Assembly: GCA_947630485.1 (NCBI GenBank)
Contig: CANRHU010000002.1
Location: 1-64,000, forward strand
Origin: an uncultured Lachnospiraceae bacterium
GTDB taxonomy: Bacteria; Bacillota; Clostridia; Lachnospirales; Lachnospiraceae
Direction: 5' to 3'
Length of the DNA stretch: 64,000 bases
This document shows positions 36,541 to 45,723 of this stretch, piece after piece. A program made the position numbers and the translations under genes. Every line of letters starts with the position of its first letter. Within the stretch, counting starts at the first letter, position 1. The notes under the pieces were generated by a model, which was not told the origin of the DNA, did no database searches, and worked only from the letters and a program-made list of their open reading frames with translations.

Positions 36541-37812
36541 TTGTCTGGAATAGAGATAGAAGGATTGTGTCCCCTTGACGGGGAGATCGTGATCCAGGGT
36601 TCCAAAAACGCGGCGCTGCCGATGATGGCGGCGGCGGTTCTCCATAGAGGGATCACGGTTCTTAAGAACGTTCCGCGGATACGGGACGTGTTCTGTATGA
36701 TGGATATTCTGGAGTCCATGGGCTGCAGCTGCGAGCTGGAGGGGCATCAGCTGGCGATCGACGGACAGACGCTGAAACGGATCGCGATTCCCAGGGCTTA
36801 TGTGACGGCCATGCGCTCGTCGATTGTGCTGCTGGGCGCTTTCCTCGGAAGATGCGGGGAGGCCGCGACTTACTATCCGGGAGGCTGTTCCATCGGAAGC
36901 AGGCCGATCGACCTGCACCTGTACGGCCTAAGGAAGCTGGGGGCCAAAATCGAGGAACAGGGGGACGGCAAGATCGCCGCCCGCGCGGATAAGCTTTGCG
37001 GAAGCCGGATCCGGTTCCCGTTTCCCAGCGTGGGAGCCACGGAAAACGTCCTTCTGGCCGCCGTGCGCGCCGGGGGAACGACGGTCGTAGAGGGCGCGGC
37101 CCGGGAGCCGGAGATTATCAGCCTGTGCAGGATGTTAAACGGCATGGGGGCGAGGATTTCCGGAATCGGTGAGGATACAATCGTCGTGGAGGGCGTTTCC
37201 GGCCTCCATGATTCGGAATATACGGTGCCGGGTGACCGCATTGTGGCGGGGACGTACCTGTCCTGCGTCATGGCGGCCACCGGGAGGGCCTGTCTGCGGG
37301 GAGCGGACGGCGCGGAGCTGCCGGAGGTCTTAAAGATCATGCGCCATATGGGAGCGGAGGTTGAGACGGCTCCGTCCGGCGTCCGCGTCAGCATGAGAAG
37401 GAGGCCGAAGCCGGTCAGCTTAAAGACCGGGCCTTATCCGGGCTTTCCCACGGATCTGCAGTCGCCGATGCTGTCCCTTCTGTCGATCAGCGACGGATGC
37501 GGACAGGTGCGGGAGACCGTATTTGAGGGGCGTTTCGCGACGGCGCGGGAGCTGCGCAAAATGGGCGCCTGCATCGATATCGACGGAAGCCAGGCCGTCG
37601 TCAGCGGGCGCTATCCGCTGCACGGGGCCGTCGTGTCGGCGCCGGATCTGCGCGGAGGAGCCGCCCTGGTGGTCGCGGCGCTTGCGGCGGAGGGCAGGAC
37701 GGAGATTTCCGGCTGCGGGCATATCCTGCGGGGATACGAGGATATCTGCGGGGATCTGAACGCTCTGGGAGCGAGGATTTTGCGGCGCCCGGAGGAGACG
37801 GCGGCGCGGTGA
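36541..37812 (+). CDS. murA: UDP-N-acetylglucosamine 1-carboxyvinyltransferase
   Basis: A 423-residue MurA, the first committed step of peptidoglycan synthesis (adds enolpyruvate to UDP-GlcNAc). The start is TTG 36541 (SGIEIEGLCPLDGEIVIQG) behind GGGAGGG; upstream in-frame codons would add a non-homologous tail. GSKNAALPMMAAAVL is the substrate loop and YYPGGCSIGSRPIDLHL contains the active-site Cys near residue 116, so fosfomycin sensitivity is expected. It occupies the place often held by murG/murB in dcw clusters. Confidence 0.94.
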   Translation: MSGIEIEGLCPLDGEIVIQGSKNAALPMMAAAVLHRGITVLKNVPRIRDVFCMMDILESMGCSCELEGHQLAIDGQTLKRIAIPRAYVTAMRSSIVLLGAFLGRCGEAATYYPGGCSIGSRPIDLHLYGLRKLGAKIEEQGDGKIAARADKLCGSRIRFPFPSVGATENVLLAAVRAGGTTVVEGAAREPEIISLCRMLNGMGARISGIGEDTIVVEGVSGLHDSEYTVPGDRIVAGTYLSCVMAATGRACLRGADGAELPEVLKIMRHMGAEVETAPSGVRVSMRRRPKPVSLKTGPYPGFPTDLQSPMLSLLSISDGCGQVRETVFEGRFATARELRKMGACIDIDGSQAVVSGRYPLHGAVVSAPDLRGGAALVVAALAAEGRTEISGCGHILRGYEDICGDLNALGARILRRPEETAAR

Positions 37813-37845
37813 GGCGGCGTATGCCGGAAGGAAACAGGAGGAGCT

Positions 37846-38580
37846 ATGGGAGATACGGCCGGACAAAAAACGCATATGGGGTTGTTTGTCTTCCTTGTGG
37901 TCATCGTGTCCGCGGCGGCGGTGGTTTTGTCCGTCAATGTCAGACAGGTGACGGTCGCCGGCAACAGCCGGTACAGTGAGAATGAGATCGTAGGCATGGT
38001 GTTTCAGAAGAAGATCGACTGGAACAGCGCGTACCTGTTTTTGCGGGAGAAAACAAGGGAACATATTCAGATTCCGTTCGTGGAGGATTACAAGCTGGAT
38101 TTTGTGAGTCCGACGCATGTGGAAGTGATCGTCCACGAGAAAAGCATGGTGGGTTATGTGTCCTATATGGGCAGTTACATGTATTTTGACAAGGACGGCA
38201 TCGTGGTGGAGAGCACCGATACGGCCTTGGAAGGAATTCCGGAGATATCCGGCCTGAAATTCGGCCAGATTGTGCTTCATCAGCCGCTTCCGGTGGAGGA
38301 TTCGCGGGTGTTTGAGGAGATCCTCAATTTAACCCAGCTTTTATCCCTCCGGAAGCTGGAGGTGGACGGGATTCGGTACAATTCCAAAGGGGATGCGAAC
38401 CTGTATTTTGGCAATGTGGAGGTGGTTTTGGGCGACAGTTCCCAGATGGACGGCAAAATTTCCCTGCTGGCCAACATGATGCCGCAGATCCGTGATCTGG
38501 ACGGCACGCTCTATCTGGACAACTACGACGAAAACAACGACGATCTGATTTCGACCTTTAAAAAGAATTTTCGTGAATGA
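37846..38580 (+). CDS. cell-division protein FtsQ/DivIB
   Basis: A 244-residue bitopic protein: a short cytoplasmic end, one helix ([19 protein letters not shown]), a POTRA domain ([19 protein letters not shown]) and a beta domain ([22 protein letters not shown]). FtsQ/DivIB joins FtsL and DivIC at the septum. The synteny murA-ftsQ-ftsZ supports the call. GGAGG lies before the ATG. Confidence 0.9.
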   Translation: MGDTAGQKTHMGLFVFLVVIVSAAAVVLSVNVRQVTVAGNSRYSENEIVGMVFQKKIDWNSAYLFLREKTREHIQIPFVEDYKLDFVSPTHVEVIVHEKSMVGYVSYMGSYMYFDKDGIVVESTDTALEGIPEISGLKFGQIVLHQPLPVEDSRVFEEILNLTQLLSLRKLEVDGIRYNSKGDANLYFGNVEVVLGDSSQMDGKISLLANMMPQIRDLDGTLYLDNYDENNDDLISTFKKNFRE

Positions 38581-38602
38581 GTAAAATTTGTAAAAAAAAT
38601 GG

Positions 38603-38631
38603 TTGATATTTTGTATGAAATCAAATATGAT
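38603..38631 (+). promoter_or_regulatory. ftsZ-proximal promoter
   Basis: TTGATA (38603-38608), a 17-base spacer and TATGAT (38626-38631), 80 bases before the ftsZ start, in an A/T-rich gap after ftsQ. It would let ftsZ be transcribed separately from the cluster. Confidence 0.75.
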
Positions 38632-38710
38632 ATTAGTTAGGGTAGTTTTTCTGAAAGGCGCTAAGCGAAAATAGGCGTGGGGGTACACGTAAAAGAAGGA
38701 GGACACGATC

Positions 38711-39913
38711 TTGTTAGAGATTAAGATAAATGAGGCGGAGAGTTCGGCGCGGATTATCGTGGTGGGCGTCGGCGGCGCGGGCAACAATGCGGTCAACCGC
38801 ATGATCGATGAGAATATCGCAGGCGTGGAATTTATTGGCATCAATACGGACAAGCAGGCCCTGCAGTTCTGCAAAGCTCCGACAGCGATGCAGATCGGCG
38901 AGAAGCTGACCAAGGGACTGGGCGCGGGCGCCCGCCCGGATGTCGGAGAGAAGGCGGCTGAGGAGAGCGCGGAAGAGCTGGCGCAGGCACTGCGCGGCGC
39001 AGACATGGTGTTTGTCACCTGCGGTATGGGCGGCGGCACCGGCACTGGCGCGGCTCCGGTCATTGCCAAGATCGCCAAGGATATGGGTATCCTGACGGTC
39101 GGCGTTGTGACGAAACCGTTCAAGTTTGAGGCCAAGACCCGTATGACCAACGCCGTTCAGGGCATCGAGCGCTTAAAGGACAGCGTGGACACTCTGATCG
39201 TAATCCCTAACGACAAGCTTCTGGAGATTGTGGACCGCCGCACGACGATGCCTGACGCGCTGAAAAAGGCGGATGAGGTTCTTCAGCAGGCCGTTCAGGG
39301 CATTACCGATCTGATTAACGTGCCCGGACTGATCAATCTGGACTTCGCGGATGTGCAGACCGTCATGATCGACAAGGGTATCGCCCACATCGGCATCGGC
39401 CGTGCCAAGGGCGACGAGAAGGCCCTGGAGGCCGTGAAGCAGGCGGTATCCAGTCCGCTTCTGGAGACCACCATCGAGGGCGCGTCCCACGTTATTATTA
39501 ATATTTCCGGCGACATCAGCCTGATCGAGGCGAATGAGGCCGCAAGCTATGTGCAGGATCTGGCCGGCGACGACGCCAATATCATCTTCGGTGCGATGTA
39601 TGACGAGAATGCCCAGGATGAGGCGACGATTACGGTGATTGCGACCGGTCTGGACGACCAGAACGGCGGTTCCGTGGCTGCGACCATGGGAACCATGGGC
39701 AATACGTTCAATTCCTTCCGCCAGCAGGCGAAGGCTCCCGGCGCTGCCGAGGCAGCGGCTACGACGCCGGTTTCTCCCTCCGCGTTCGGCACCCGTCCGG
39801 CGCCGATGGGCGGCCTGAACGGACAGGGTATCACCCAGCCGTCCCAGGGTTATCGTCCCAGCGCGAATATGAAAGATATCACGATTCCGGATTTCCTGAA
39901 GAACCGCAGATAG
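38711..39913 (+). CDS. ftsZ: cell division protein FtsZ
   Basis: A 400-residue tubulin-like GTPase. It starts at TTG 38711 with AAGGAGGA upstream. [18 protein letters not shown] and the tubulin signature [12 protein letters not shown] near residue 105 bind [14 protein letters not shown] sequence ([14 protein letters not shown]) carries the T7 synergy region. A Gly/Pro/Ala linker leads to the C-terminal tail peptide [11 protein letters not shown], which recruits FtsA/SepF-type partners. No ftsA is in the window. Confidence 0.97.
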   Translation: MLEIKINEAESSARIIVVGVGGAGNNAVNRMIDENIAGVEFIGINTDKQALQFCKAPTAMQIGEKLTKGLGAGARPDVGEKAAEESAEELAQALRGADMVFVTCGMGGGTGTGAAPVIAKIAKDMGILTVGVVTKPFKFEAKTRMTNAVQGIERLKDSVDTLIVIPNDKLLEIVDRRTTMPDALKKADEVLQQAVQGITDLINVPGLINLDFADVQTVMIDKGIAHIGIGRAKGDEKALEAVKQAVSSPLLETTIEGASHVIINISGDISLIEANEAASYVQDLAGDDANIIFGAMYDENAQDEATITVIATGLDDQNGGSVAATMGTMGNTFNSFRQQAKAPGAAEAAATTPVSPSAFGTRPAPMGGLNGQGITQPSQGYRPSANMKDITIPDFLKNRR

Positions 39914-39957
39914 TTTTCAGGTTGGTTTCCGGTAAAGAAGAATACAGCAGACGAGGA

Positions 39958-40036
39958 GTTTCCCCCCCTTTGGTAGCTTCCAATAAGACAGTATCAAAGC
40001 AAAACTGATACAGGGTAGCTGCCAAACAGGGGGAAT
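39958..40036. repeat. two-tier inverted repeat after ftsZ
   Basis: An outer arm TTCCCCC with GGGGGAA, a middle AGCT/AGCT pair and an inner GTATCA/TGATAC form a nested hairpin of about 78 bases followed by TATTTTATT. It may be the ftsZ terminator, a small mobile-element remnant or a structured RNA. It marks the left edge of the accessory island. Confidence 0.5.
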
Positions 40037-40079
40037 ATTTTATTGTAATGGTTGAATTAGTTTGACTTTTTCTCCATTG

Positions 40080-40526
40080 GCATAGCCTTTGTCATAAAGT
40101 CGTTTCATATCTGCCGGGTTGCGGGACAGCGGACTGCCAGCTTCTCGTCCTTTTCCGAGGTTCAAAGGACATTTTCCGGCTTGGTAAGCAATAAGACCAC
40201 ACGGCCGCGCCCGGAGGCAAACGCCTTTTCTACCGGAACGGGATCGCCCAGCGACCCATCGCAGTAGGGCGTATCCTGAATGAAATAGGACAACGGTTTC
40301 CATAGACGCAGACAAGGACGCAGCTTGCTCCGTTTCCGTGAATTTCCGTTTCCGTGAATTTTCTTAAGCCGCTCGATTGCCGCGGCGGGCGCACGTCCGC
40401 CAAAGGACGGCATGGCGATCACGGCCATATCCTGCCCGGTGATTTCATATTTGCTGAAATCATCTGCGGCGTCGCTCAAATCGATTTTTGCCGGGTTTCC
40501 ATTCCAGTGCTTTCCGAATGGTATGC
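40080..40526 (-). pseudogene. fused scraps: flavodoxin-like and patatin-like remnants
   Basis: On the minus strand, IDLSDAADDFSKYEITGQDM, AVIAMPSFGGRAPAAAIERL resembles the flavodoxin half of EFR1-type flavodoxin-ferredoxin proteins. It runs directly into PYCDGSLGDPVPVEKAF, RVVLLLTKPENVL and, after a frame change, RLYDKGYANGE, which resembles the end of patatin-like phospholipases. No start, catalytic Ser or ferredoxin cysteines remain. Two unrelated genes have been collapsed together by deletions, leaving about 450 bases. Confidence 0.55.
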
Positions 40527-40661
40527 TTAACGCCTTTTCCTCATCAGGCTGATACAGTCAGCCAGCGTTTTCTCCGCAAGCGCACGGGAAAATGTATCCT
40601 CAATCTGCGCGAAGAGATCGGTTAAAACTGGTTTGATATTAGATTTGCCTTGCCTTGTCAT
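40527..40661 (-). pseudogene. 44-codon remnant, possibly the C-terminus of an Rrf2-type regulator
   Basis: ATG at 40661 overlaps the stop of the upstream membrane-protein gene (ATGA) and encodes MTRQGKSNIKPVLTDLFAQI, then EDTFSRALAEKTLADCISLM and a stop. The VLTDLF...E..LADC pattern recalls Rrf2 C-terminal tails, but the DNA-binding domain is missing. It could instead be a genuine small coupled ORF. Confidence 0.35.
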
Positions 40662-41041
40662 TTCATCAGCTCGTCGGACAGCCGCATGATCTCCGGCGCA
40701 AGTTTCTTCCTCTTACGCTTTACCATGTGGTTGTAGATCGGATAGGCAGCGATCACGCCGATGATGCCGACCACACCTACCGCAATGCCCGGAATGAAAT
40801 AGGCTTCCCAGCCCGGAACCATTGTGCAGCACATCCCAACGCCAAGCAGCAGGGCGCTGATGATTCCGACGATCAGAGAGACGACGGTTGCACCCTTTGT
40901 GGCGCTCTCGTCCAGACGGCGAAGCCGCTCCATTGAGGTTTCTTCTTTTGTCGGGGGCGCGTATTTGTCCCGAATCTTTTTGATTTCTTCCTGTTCCTTT
41001 GCGGAATAGGTATAAGTGAAGGTTTCGTTCTTTTCTTCCAT
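40658..41041 (-). CDS. small membrane protein (LGVGMC family)
   Basis: A 127-residue protein. The soluble N-terminus has Ser/Thr/Glu-rich residues and RDKYAPPTKEETSMERLRRLDE. Two membrane helices follow (VVSLIVGIISALLLGVGMC and IPGIAVGVVGIIGVIAAYPIY), then a basic tail. AAGGAG precedes ATG 41041. The GIISALLLGVGMC helix closely resembles the second half of the small membrane protein at 49469-49837, so the island is flanked by two members of one family. Function unknown. Confidence 0.7.
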   Translation of the reverse strand: MEEKNETFTYTYSAKEQEEIKKIRDKYAPPTKEETSMERLRRLDESATKGATVVSLIVGIISALLLGVGMCCTMVPGWEAYFIPGIAVGVVGIIGVIAAYPIYNHMVKRKRKKLAPEIMRLSDELMK

Positions 41042-41106
41042 GATTGTTTGCTCCTTTCTGGATTCTGCCGCTATTGTAGCGGGCAACTGTTTGTGAAACA
41101 TTCAGG

Positions 41107-42021
41107 TTATGTTTGAGAATTGTTAAATTCAATCTTTTTTAGATTTTTATTTGCCCGCCAGATCATGTAGATCGCCATGCCGATCACGATGGTGCAGACG
41201 CCGCCTCCTGTCGCGCCGGTCATGACCTGACGGAACAGCGGATCGTCGTCTCCGCCGAACTGCGCCAGCATTGCGGTTTCCAGCGAGAGGATAGAAACAA
41301 GCGCCGCCACAAGATTGATTGCTTTGGCAGCGGACAGAATCGGGCTTTTATGCTTTCGTGTCTTTACGATATTGATAACGGCAATCGTGACAGCGTAGAA
41401 GGCATAGGCGGCCATCGCATAAATGAGCAGTCCCGGATAGTTAAAGCCCCGGTTCTGATGCACCATAAATGCAACGATCCCGGCAAGCGCCTGATTCATG
41501 AACAAAAGCATAATTCCGCACAGCCGGTAACGGCGCAGCTCTGCCGCTTCGTCCTGTGTGTTCAGTCGCCGCACGAGTAGAAAGCGCATCACGGCGAGCA
41601 GGATATAGTAGACCGCCAGAGCGATGAACCATGTGGAGCGGTAGACAATACCCGATACCAGCTTCATGATGATATACAGGAGATTGATGAAAAAGCCCTG
41701 ATATAAAGAAACTTCCGCTCTGAAGCGCACATCGGTCATGTATTTTTCGCCCACCTTGGTGGAGCAAAATTTTTTCATCAGAGGATGCTCGGAGACGAAT
41801 TTTCTGACGCCTCCTATGGCCGCATTGACATAGACAAGCCCCGTGCAGGTGACGATCAGCGCATAGGCCGAAGCTGCGTAGGAGGCATATCGCAGGATGG
41901 GGTTTTGAATATCGAACGCAAACATGGCAATCACAAACCCGTAGCCGAAAAGCGCTGCCAAAACCGTCGGGAGCGGGGGCAGGCAGAATATCCTTTTAAG
42001 AATCTTCTTGAATGTCTCCAT
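41107..42021 (-). CDS. polytopic membrane protein of unknown function
   Basis: A 304-residue protein with about eight predicted membrane segments (e.g. TVLAALFGYGFVIAMFAF, WFIALAVYYILLAVMRFLL, VCTIVIGMAIYMIW). No transporter motif was recognised. Its start overlaps the end of the histidine-kinase gene by 26 bases, so it is co-transcribed with the two-component system upstream. It may be a target or accessory membrane sensor of that system. Confidence 0.7.
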   Translation of the reverse strand: METFKKILKRIFCLPPLPTVLAALFGYGFVIAMFAFDIQNPILRYASYAASAYALIVTCTGLVYVNAAIGGVRKFVSEHPLMKKFCSTKVGEKYMTDVRFRAEVSLYQGFFINLLYIIMKLVSGIVYRSTWFIALAVYYILLAVMRFLLVRRLNTQDEAAELRRYRLCGIMLLFMNQALAGIVAFMVHQNRGFNYPGLLIYAMAAYAFYAVTIAVINIVKTRKHKSPILSAAKAINLVAALVSILSLETAMLAQFGGDDDPLFRQVMTGATGGGVCTIVIGMAIYMIWRANKNLKKIEFNNSQT

Positions 42022-43096
42022 CCGCCGCCCTCCTGATCTTCACGGTAAAGGTACTTCCTTTTCCGACCTCGCTTTCCACGGAAATATCCCCGCCGACAAT
42101 ATCCACCACCCGCTTGACAAGCGCAAGTCCCAAACCGTTGCCCTGCGTGGCGTGGGATGTGTCGCCCTGATAGAATTTCTCAAAAATGTGTTTGCCGGTC
42201 TCCGGCGAGATACCGCAGCCGGTGTCGGCCACCTTGACGGTTGCAATATCCCCCTCGGTTTTCAGAGTCACGGACACTATGCCGCCCGGTTCCGTGAATT
42301 TCAAGGCGTTGGAAAACAGGTTGTTCCAGACGAGGGACAGCAGTTCATCGTCCGACTGAACAAGCACTTCTTCCTCAATGTCCGTCTCAATGTCTATGTC
42401 TTTTTTCTCCCATGTGCTTTCAAAATTCAGAAGACACTCGGCAAGCTGCTCACCGAGATTATATTTCTTTGTTTCAGGATAAATCTGCTGGTTTTCCAGC
42501 CGGTTCAGCTTCAAAATATTTGTAATGAGATCGGCAAGACGGCGGGACTGCTCGGTGATGGCCTTGGCGTATTCCATCCGCTGCGCATCCGGCAGGTCGG
42601 GATTTTGGAGTATGGTTCCGTAATTCTGCATGACGGCCAGCGGCGTTTTGAGTTCATGGGATACATTGGCGATGAAATCCGTCCGCAGGGTCTCTACGCC
42701 GGAAAGTTCCTTTGCCATGCGGTTGAAATAGTTGATGATAGTGTCGAAGCCTGAACGGTCATCTATCCCGTGATAGGGTTCAATCCGCGCGGAAAAGTCC
42801 CCCTGTATGAGTTTTTCCGCTCCATGCACGATACGCTTTACCGGGCGTTCCACCATAAATTTGCGGCGCACACCGTCAATCACGGTACACAGCAGGCTCA
42901 GAAAGATCACATTGAAAAATGTCGTGACAGCGGCCATGCGAACCCCGCGCTCGCTATAAGTGATTTCCATAGAGCTTGCCAGCGTATTCAGAAACAGCAG
43001 CATACAGCAGGTGATCACAAAGGACATCAGCAGGAAGAAGGCGGCATAGCTTCTCAAAGAGAACAGGAACCGCCGGTATTTTGAATCCGCGTTCAC
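41996..43096 (-). CDS. sensor histidine kinase
   Basis: A 366-residue HisKA kinase. Two N-terminal helices (YAAFFLLMSFVITCCMLLFL and AVTTFFNVIFLSLLCTV) flank a very short external loop of about 15-20 residues. A HAMP-like region (RPVKRIVHGAEKLIQGDF), the H-box NVSHELKTPLAVMQNY with the phosphorylated His, the N-box (WNNLFSNALKFT), G1 (DTGCGI) and G2 (GNGLGLALVKRVV) follow. The tiny loop suggests sensing within the membrane, as in cell-envelope stress kinases. It starts at GTG 43096, overlapping the regulator stop (GTGA). Confidence 0.92.
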   Translation of the reverse strand: MNADSKYRRFLFSLRSYAAFFLLMSFVITCCMLLFLNTLASSMEITYSERGVRMAAVTTFFNVIFLSLLCTVIDGVRRKFMVERPVKRIVHGAEKLIQGDFSARIEPYHGIDDRSGFDTIINYFNRMAKELSGVETLRTDFIANVSHELKTPLAVMQNYGTILQNPDLPDAQRMEYAKAITEQSRRLADLITNILKLNRLENQQIYPETKKYNLGEQLAECLLNFESTWEKKDIDIETDIEEEVLVQSDDELLSLVWNNLFSNALKFTEPGGIVSVTLKTEGDIATVKVADTGCGISPETGKHIFEKFYQGDTSHATQGNGLGLALVKRVVDIVGGDISVESEVGKGSTFTVKIRRAADGDIQEDS

Positions 43097-43764
43097 AGGA
43101 TCACCGCCTTATAGCCCAGACCGTGAACGGTCTTGAGTTCAAACTCCGTACATTTCTCAAACTTTCCGCGCAGCTTCGTCATGTAAACGTCAACCGCTCT
43201 CGGCGCAGTGTTCGTTTCGGCATCCCAAAACTCGTCCATAAGCTGGGTGCGGGTGAATGTCTTGCCGGGATAGGAGAGCAGCTTGTAGATGATATTGAAC
43301 TCCCGTGTTGTCAGGGGAATTTCCCCGCCGTCATAGACCGCCGTGCGCTCGTCCATATCAAGCCGCAGCTTGCCGATCTCCAGCTTGTGGGAGGTGGCGA
43401 TCTTCGCCCGGCGCAACAGCGCCCCGATCCGCAGGAAAAGCTCGTCCAGGTCGATGGGCTTTACCATGTAATCGTCAATCCCGATGCGGTAGCCCTTCTG
43501 CTTGGAAGCAAAATCGTCCCGCGCCGTCATAAAGAGGATGGGTATGTCCTCGTTTAGGGAACGCACCGTTTTCGCAAACTCATAACCGTCAATACCGGGC
43601 ATCATAATATCGGAGACGATCAGGTCGAAGGTGTCCCCATACATGGCGTCATAAGCTTCATTTGCGCCAAGACATCCCACAGCCTTATAACCGCTGGCGT
43701 TCAGAAAGGAGCAGACCGTGCGGTTTAAGTCTTTGTCGTCCTCCACCACTAATATCTGAAACAT
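43093..43764 (-). CDS. OmpR-family response regulator
   Basis: A 223-residue protein. The receiver domain has acidic pocket VVEDDKD, phospho-acceptor Asp in LIVSDIMMPGIDGYE (near residue 52), Thr in LFMTARDD and Lys in YMVKPIDLDEL. The winged-helix DNA-binding domain (LTTREFNIIYKLLSYPGKTF..., RAVDVYMTKLRGKFE) completes it. It pairs with the kinase encoded immediately downstream; the order RR-HK-membrane protein forms an operon. Confidence 0.93.
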   Translation of the reverse strand: MFQILVVEDDKDLNRTVCSFLNASGYKAVGCLGANEAYDAMYGDTFDLIVSDIMMPGIDGYEFAKTVRSLNEDIPILFMTARDDFASKQKGYRIGIDDYMVKPIDLDELFLRIGALLRRAKIATSHKLEIGKLRLDMDERTAVYDGGEIPLTTREFNIIYKLLSYPGKTFTRTQLMDEFWDAETNTAPRAVDVYMTKLRGKFEKCTEFELKTVHGLGYKAVIL

Positions 43765-44128
43765 AATGTGTACCTCCGTGAACCCGTTTTTTTCATTATA
43801 ACCCCCAAATGTTAAAGTTTTGTTTGCGTTTCGGCTTTTTCAAAAAATTTTTTAATCAACTTTTCGCGCTTAAGAAACCCAGTAAGTAGAAAACGAAAGA
43901 GCCGCCTGCCCGGCAAAAGAAACATTTCAGCGCCGGTAAAGAAGTCCTCCATACGGAAAACTCTCTCTTGCGGCTTTGGAAAACCTTTGTCTTGTAAGCG
44001 GCTCCACAGCGAAGCTAAATCTATATTCCTCTTGCCGTTCCTTTGAATGCTCAAATGCGGAATGCAAAATCACGCCTGTCCCGAACAGGGAAAGAGGGGC
44101 AGCGTGTTATTGCATCTGTTGAGATTAA
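43765..44128. other. 364-base gap, no convincing gene
   Basis: An 80-codon open frame on the minus strand (43812-44054) lacks a good ribosome site and recognisable family. The segment next to it has no strong promoter. It separates the SirTM operon's end from the two-component operon and may contain the latter's promoter. I see nothing else. Confidence 0.5.
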
Positions 44129-45010
44129 TTAACATTTTGCGATAACTAATGCTGTCAGCACTTTACTTATATCCTCATCAATACAGATTGATTGTTTTTC
44201 AATTTCCGTAGGACAGACAGCCTCGCCATAATTGATACAGGCATAAGTCGCTGCCTTGTTCTGTGCAGTCATACGCCAGAAAGGATACTTGATAATAACC
44301 GGCGTGTTGTACCCGACGCCCAGTTCCAGAAAAAGAATTCTTTGATTTTCCCTCGTTCGCAGAAAGTTCTCGTACCGCTCCGCCGCCCGGTGCCAGCCCT
44401 CATCCTCCACAAATTTGTCGTCAGCGCGCAGATTCGTAGTCAGGGGCTTACCGCAATGGGGGCAAACCGGCACAAGCCCGGAGGGAATACGCATACCTTC
44501 TTGCCGCTCCAACATCTGCCGGATCGCATTCTCGTTGTCAAAGGTCTCCTGGCAGCAGGGCTCGGAGCATTGAAGCAGACCGTAGTCTCCCTGCGTGTAG
44601 AACAGCCGTTTCTTATCGAATCCCGCCTTTTGAAAACAGTGATCTACATTCGTGGTGATTACAAAATAGTCCTTGTCCTGAACCAGAGACAGCAGATCGC
44701 TATAGACCGGCTTTGGCGCGTCCATATAACGGTTGACGAAAATATAACGGCTCCAATACGCCCAAAATTCCTCCGGCGAGGGGAAAGGATAAAAGCCGCC
44801 GGAATACATATCCCGGAAGCCGTATTTGTCGGCAAAATCAGAGAAATACCGCTGAAACCGCTCCCCGGAATAGGTAAGTCCCGCCGCGGTAGACAAACCC
44901 GATCCCGCGCCGATCACAACGGCTTTGGCGTTGTCCAACGCTTCCCTGAGCCGCCGGATATTATCCGAGTAGTTCCCGGTAGATTTCGTAATCGAAATCC
45001 TTGAAAACAT
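44129..45010 (-). CDS. SirTM-type (class M) sirtuin, protein ADP-ribosyltransferase
   Basis: A 293-residue sirtuin. Start ATG 45010, inside the macrodomain gene, follows a perfect GGAGGTGG. The NAD site reads GAGSGLSTAAGLTYSGERF (34-52), which is the SirTM form. TTNVDH is at 119-124. The position of the catalytic His (HG) is Gln-Gly (TQGDYG, Q140), as in SirTM enzymes that ADP-ribosylate instead of deacetylating. A zinc ribbon uses C148/C152 and CPHC (183-186). It is last in the operon, overlapping the macrodomain gene by 50 bases. In streptococci and staphylococci SirTM modifies lipoylated GcvH-L; no gcvH-L or lplA is present here, so the target is unknown. Confidence 0.88.
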   Translation of the reverse strand: MFSRISITKSTGNYSDNIRRLREALDNAKAVVIGAGSGLSTAAGLTYSGERFQRYFSDFADKYGFRDMYSGGFYPFPSPEEFWAYWSRYIFVNRYMDAPKPVYSDLLSLVQDKDYFVITTNVDHCFQKAGFDKKRLFYTQGDYGLLQCSEPCCQETFDNENAIRQMLERQEGMRIPSGLVPVCPHCGKPLTTNLRADDKFVEDEGWHRAAERYENFLRTRENQRILFLELGVGYNTPVIIKYPFWRMTAQNKAATYACINYGEAVCPTEIEKQSICIDEDISKVLTALVIAKC

Positions 45011-45722
45011 TAAAGACCACCTCCGTGTTCCTTCTGTATTGCCGCACCGTGTCCACGGCGATTTTTGCGGCTTCTTCGTTCGGAAAATGAAATTCCCCTG
45101 TGGAAATGCAGCAGAACGCCACACTCCCGATTCCGCTGCGCTGTGCCAACTCCAGACAGGAGCGGTAACAAGAGGCGAGCATTTCCCGGTCACTTTGCGT
45201 TACGCGTCCGTATATGATGGGGCCGACGGTATGCAGAACATACTCGCATGGCAGATTGTAGGCGGGCGTGAGCTTGGCCTGCCCGGTGGGTTCCTCATGC
45301 CTCTGCTTTTTCATCATCTCGGCGCAGGCCAGCCGAAGCTGTACCCCGGCGTAGGTGTGGATGGCGTTGTCGATACAGCCGTGACAGGGAGCATAGCAGC
45401 CGGTCATGCCGGAATTTGCGGCGTTTACAATAGCACCGCAGCGCAGCGTGGTGATGTCCCCCCGCCAGAGATAGATACCCGGCTCCACGGGCGGAAGATC
45501 GGCGATGTCCGTGACGCCTTTCCGAGCGGTTTCCTCCTGCAGATATGCGTCCTGCACCGTCAGGAAATCATCCTCAATCGGCAGCGGCGGGCGGACGTTC
45601 ATCAGAGAGCGCAGCAGCGTTTTTTGCCCTGTTTCATCGACAGGAATCTGCAAATCCCGATACCGGTGCTGCTCATCAATCAGCTTTTGAATGAGAAATG
45701 TTCTTTTTTCGGCTTGTGTCAT
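44961..45722 (-). CDS. zinc-dependent macrodomain, protein-ADP-ribose hydrolase
   Basis: A 253-residue protein: a helical N-terminus of about 80 residues, then a macrodomain with IVNAANSGMTGCYAPCHGCI (98-117), then DNAIHTYAGVQLRL and the late loop CCISTGEFHFPNEEAA. The Cys/His-rich insertion and the extended N-terminus are typical of the zinc-binding macrodomains that partner SirTM and remove the ADP-ribose it adds. It starts one base after the PNPOx-ferredoxin stop, and its 3' end contains the SirTM start, so the two are made together. Confidence 0.9.
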   Translation of the reverse strand: MTQAEKRTFLIQKLIDEQHRYRDLQIPVDETGQKTLLRSLMNVRPPLPIEDDFLTVQDAYLQEETARKGVTDIADLPPVEPGIYLWRGDITTLRCGAIVNAANSGMTGCYAPCHGCIDNAIHTYAGVQLRLACAEMMKKQRHEEPTGQAKLTPAYNLPCEYVLHTVGPIIYGRVTQSDREMLASCYRSCLELAQRSGIGSVAFCCISTGEFHFPNEEAAKIAVDTVRQYRRNTEVVFNVFKDFDYEIYRELLG

Positions 45723-45723
45723 G

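Noticed and set aside
43812..44054. 80-codon minus-strand ORF in the gap before the two-component operon
   Set aside because: No ribosome site, no family resemblance and atypical composition; left as intergenic.
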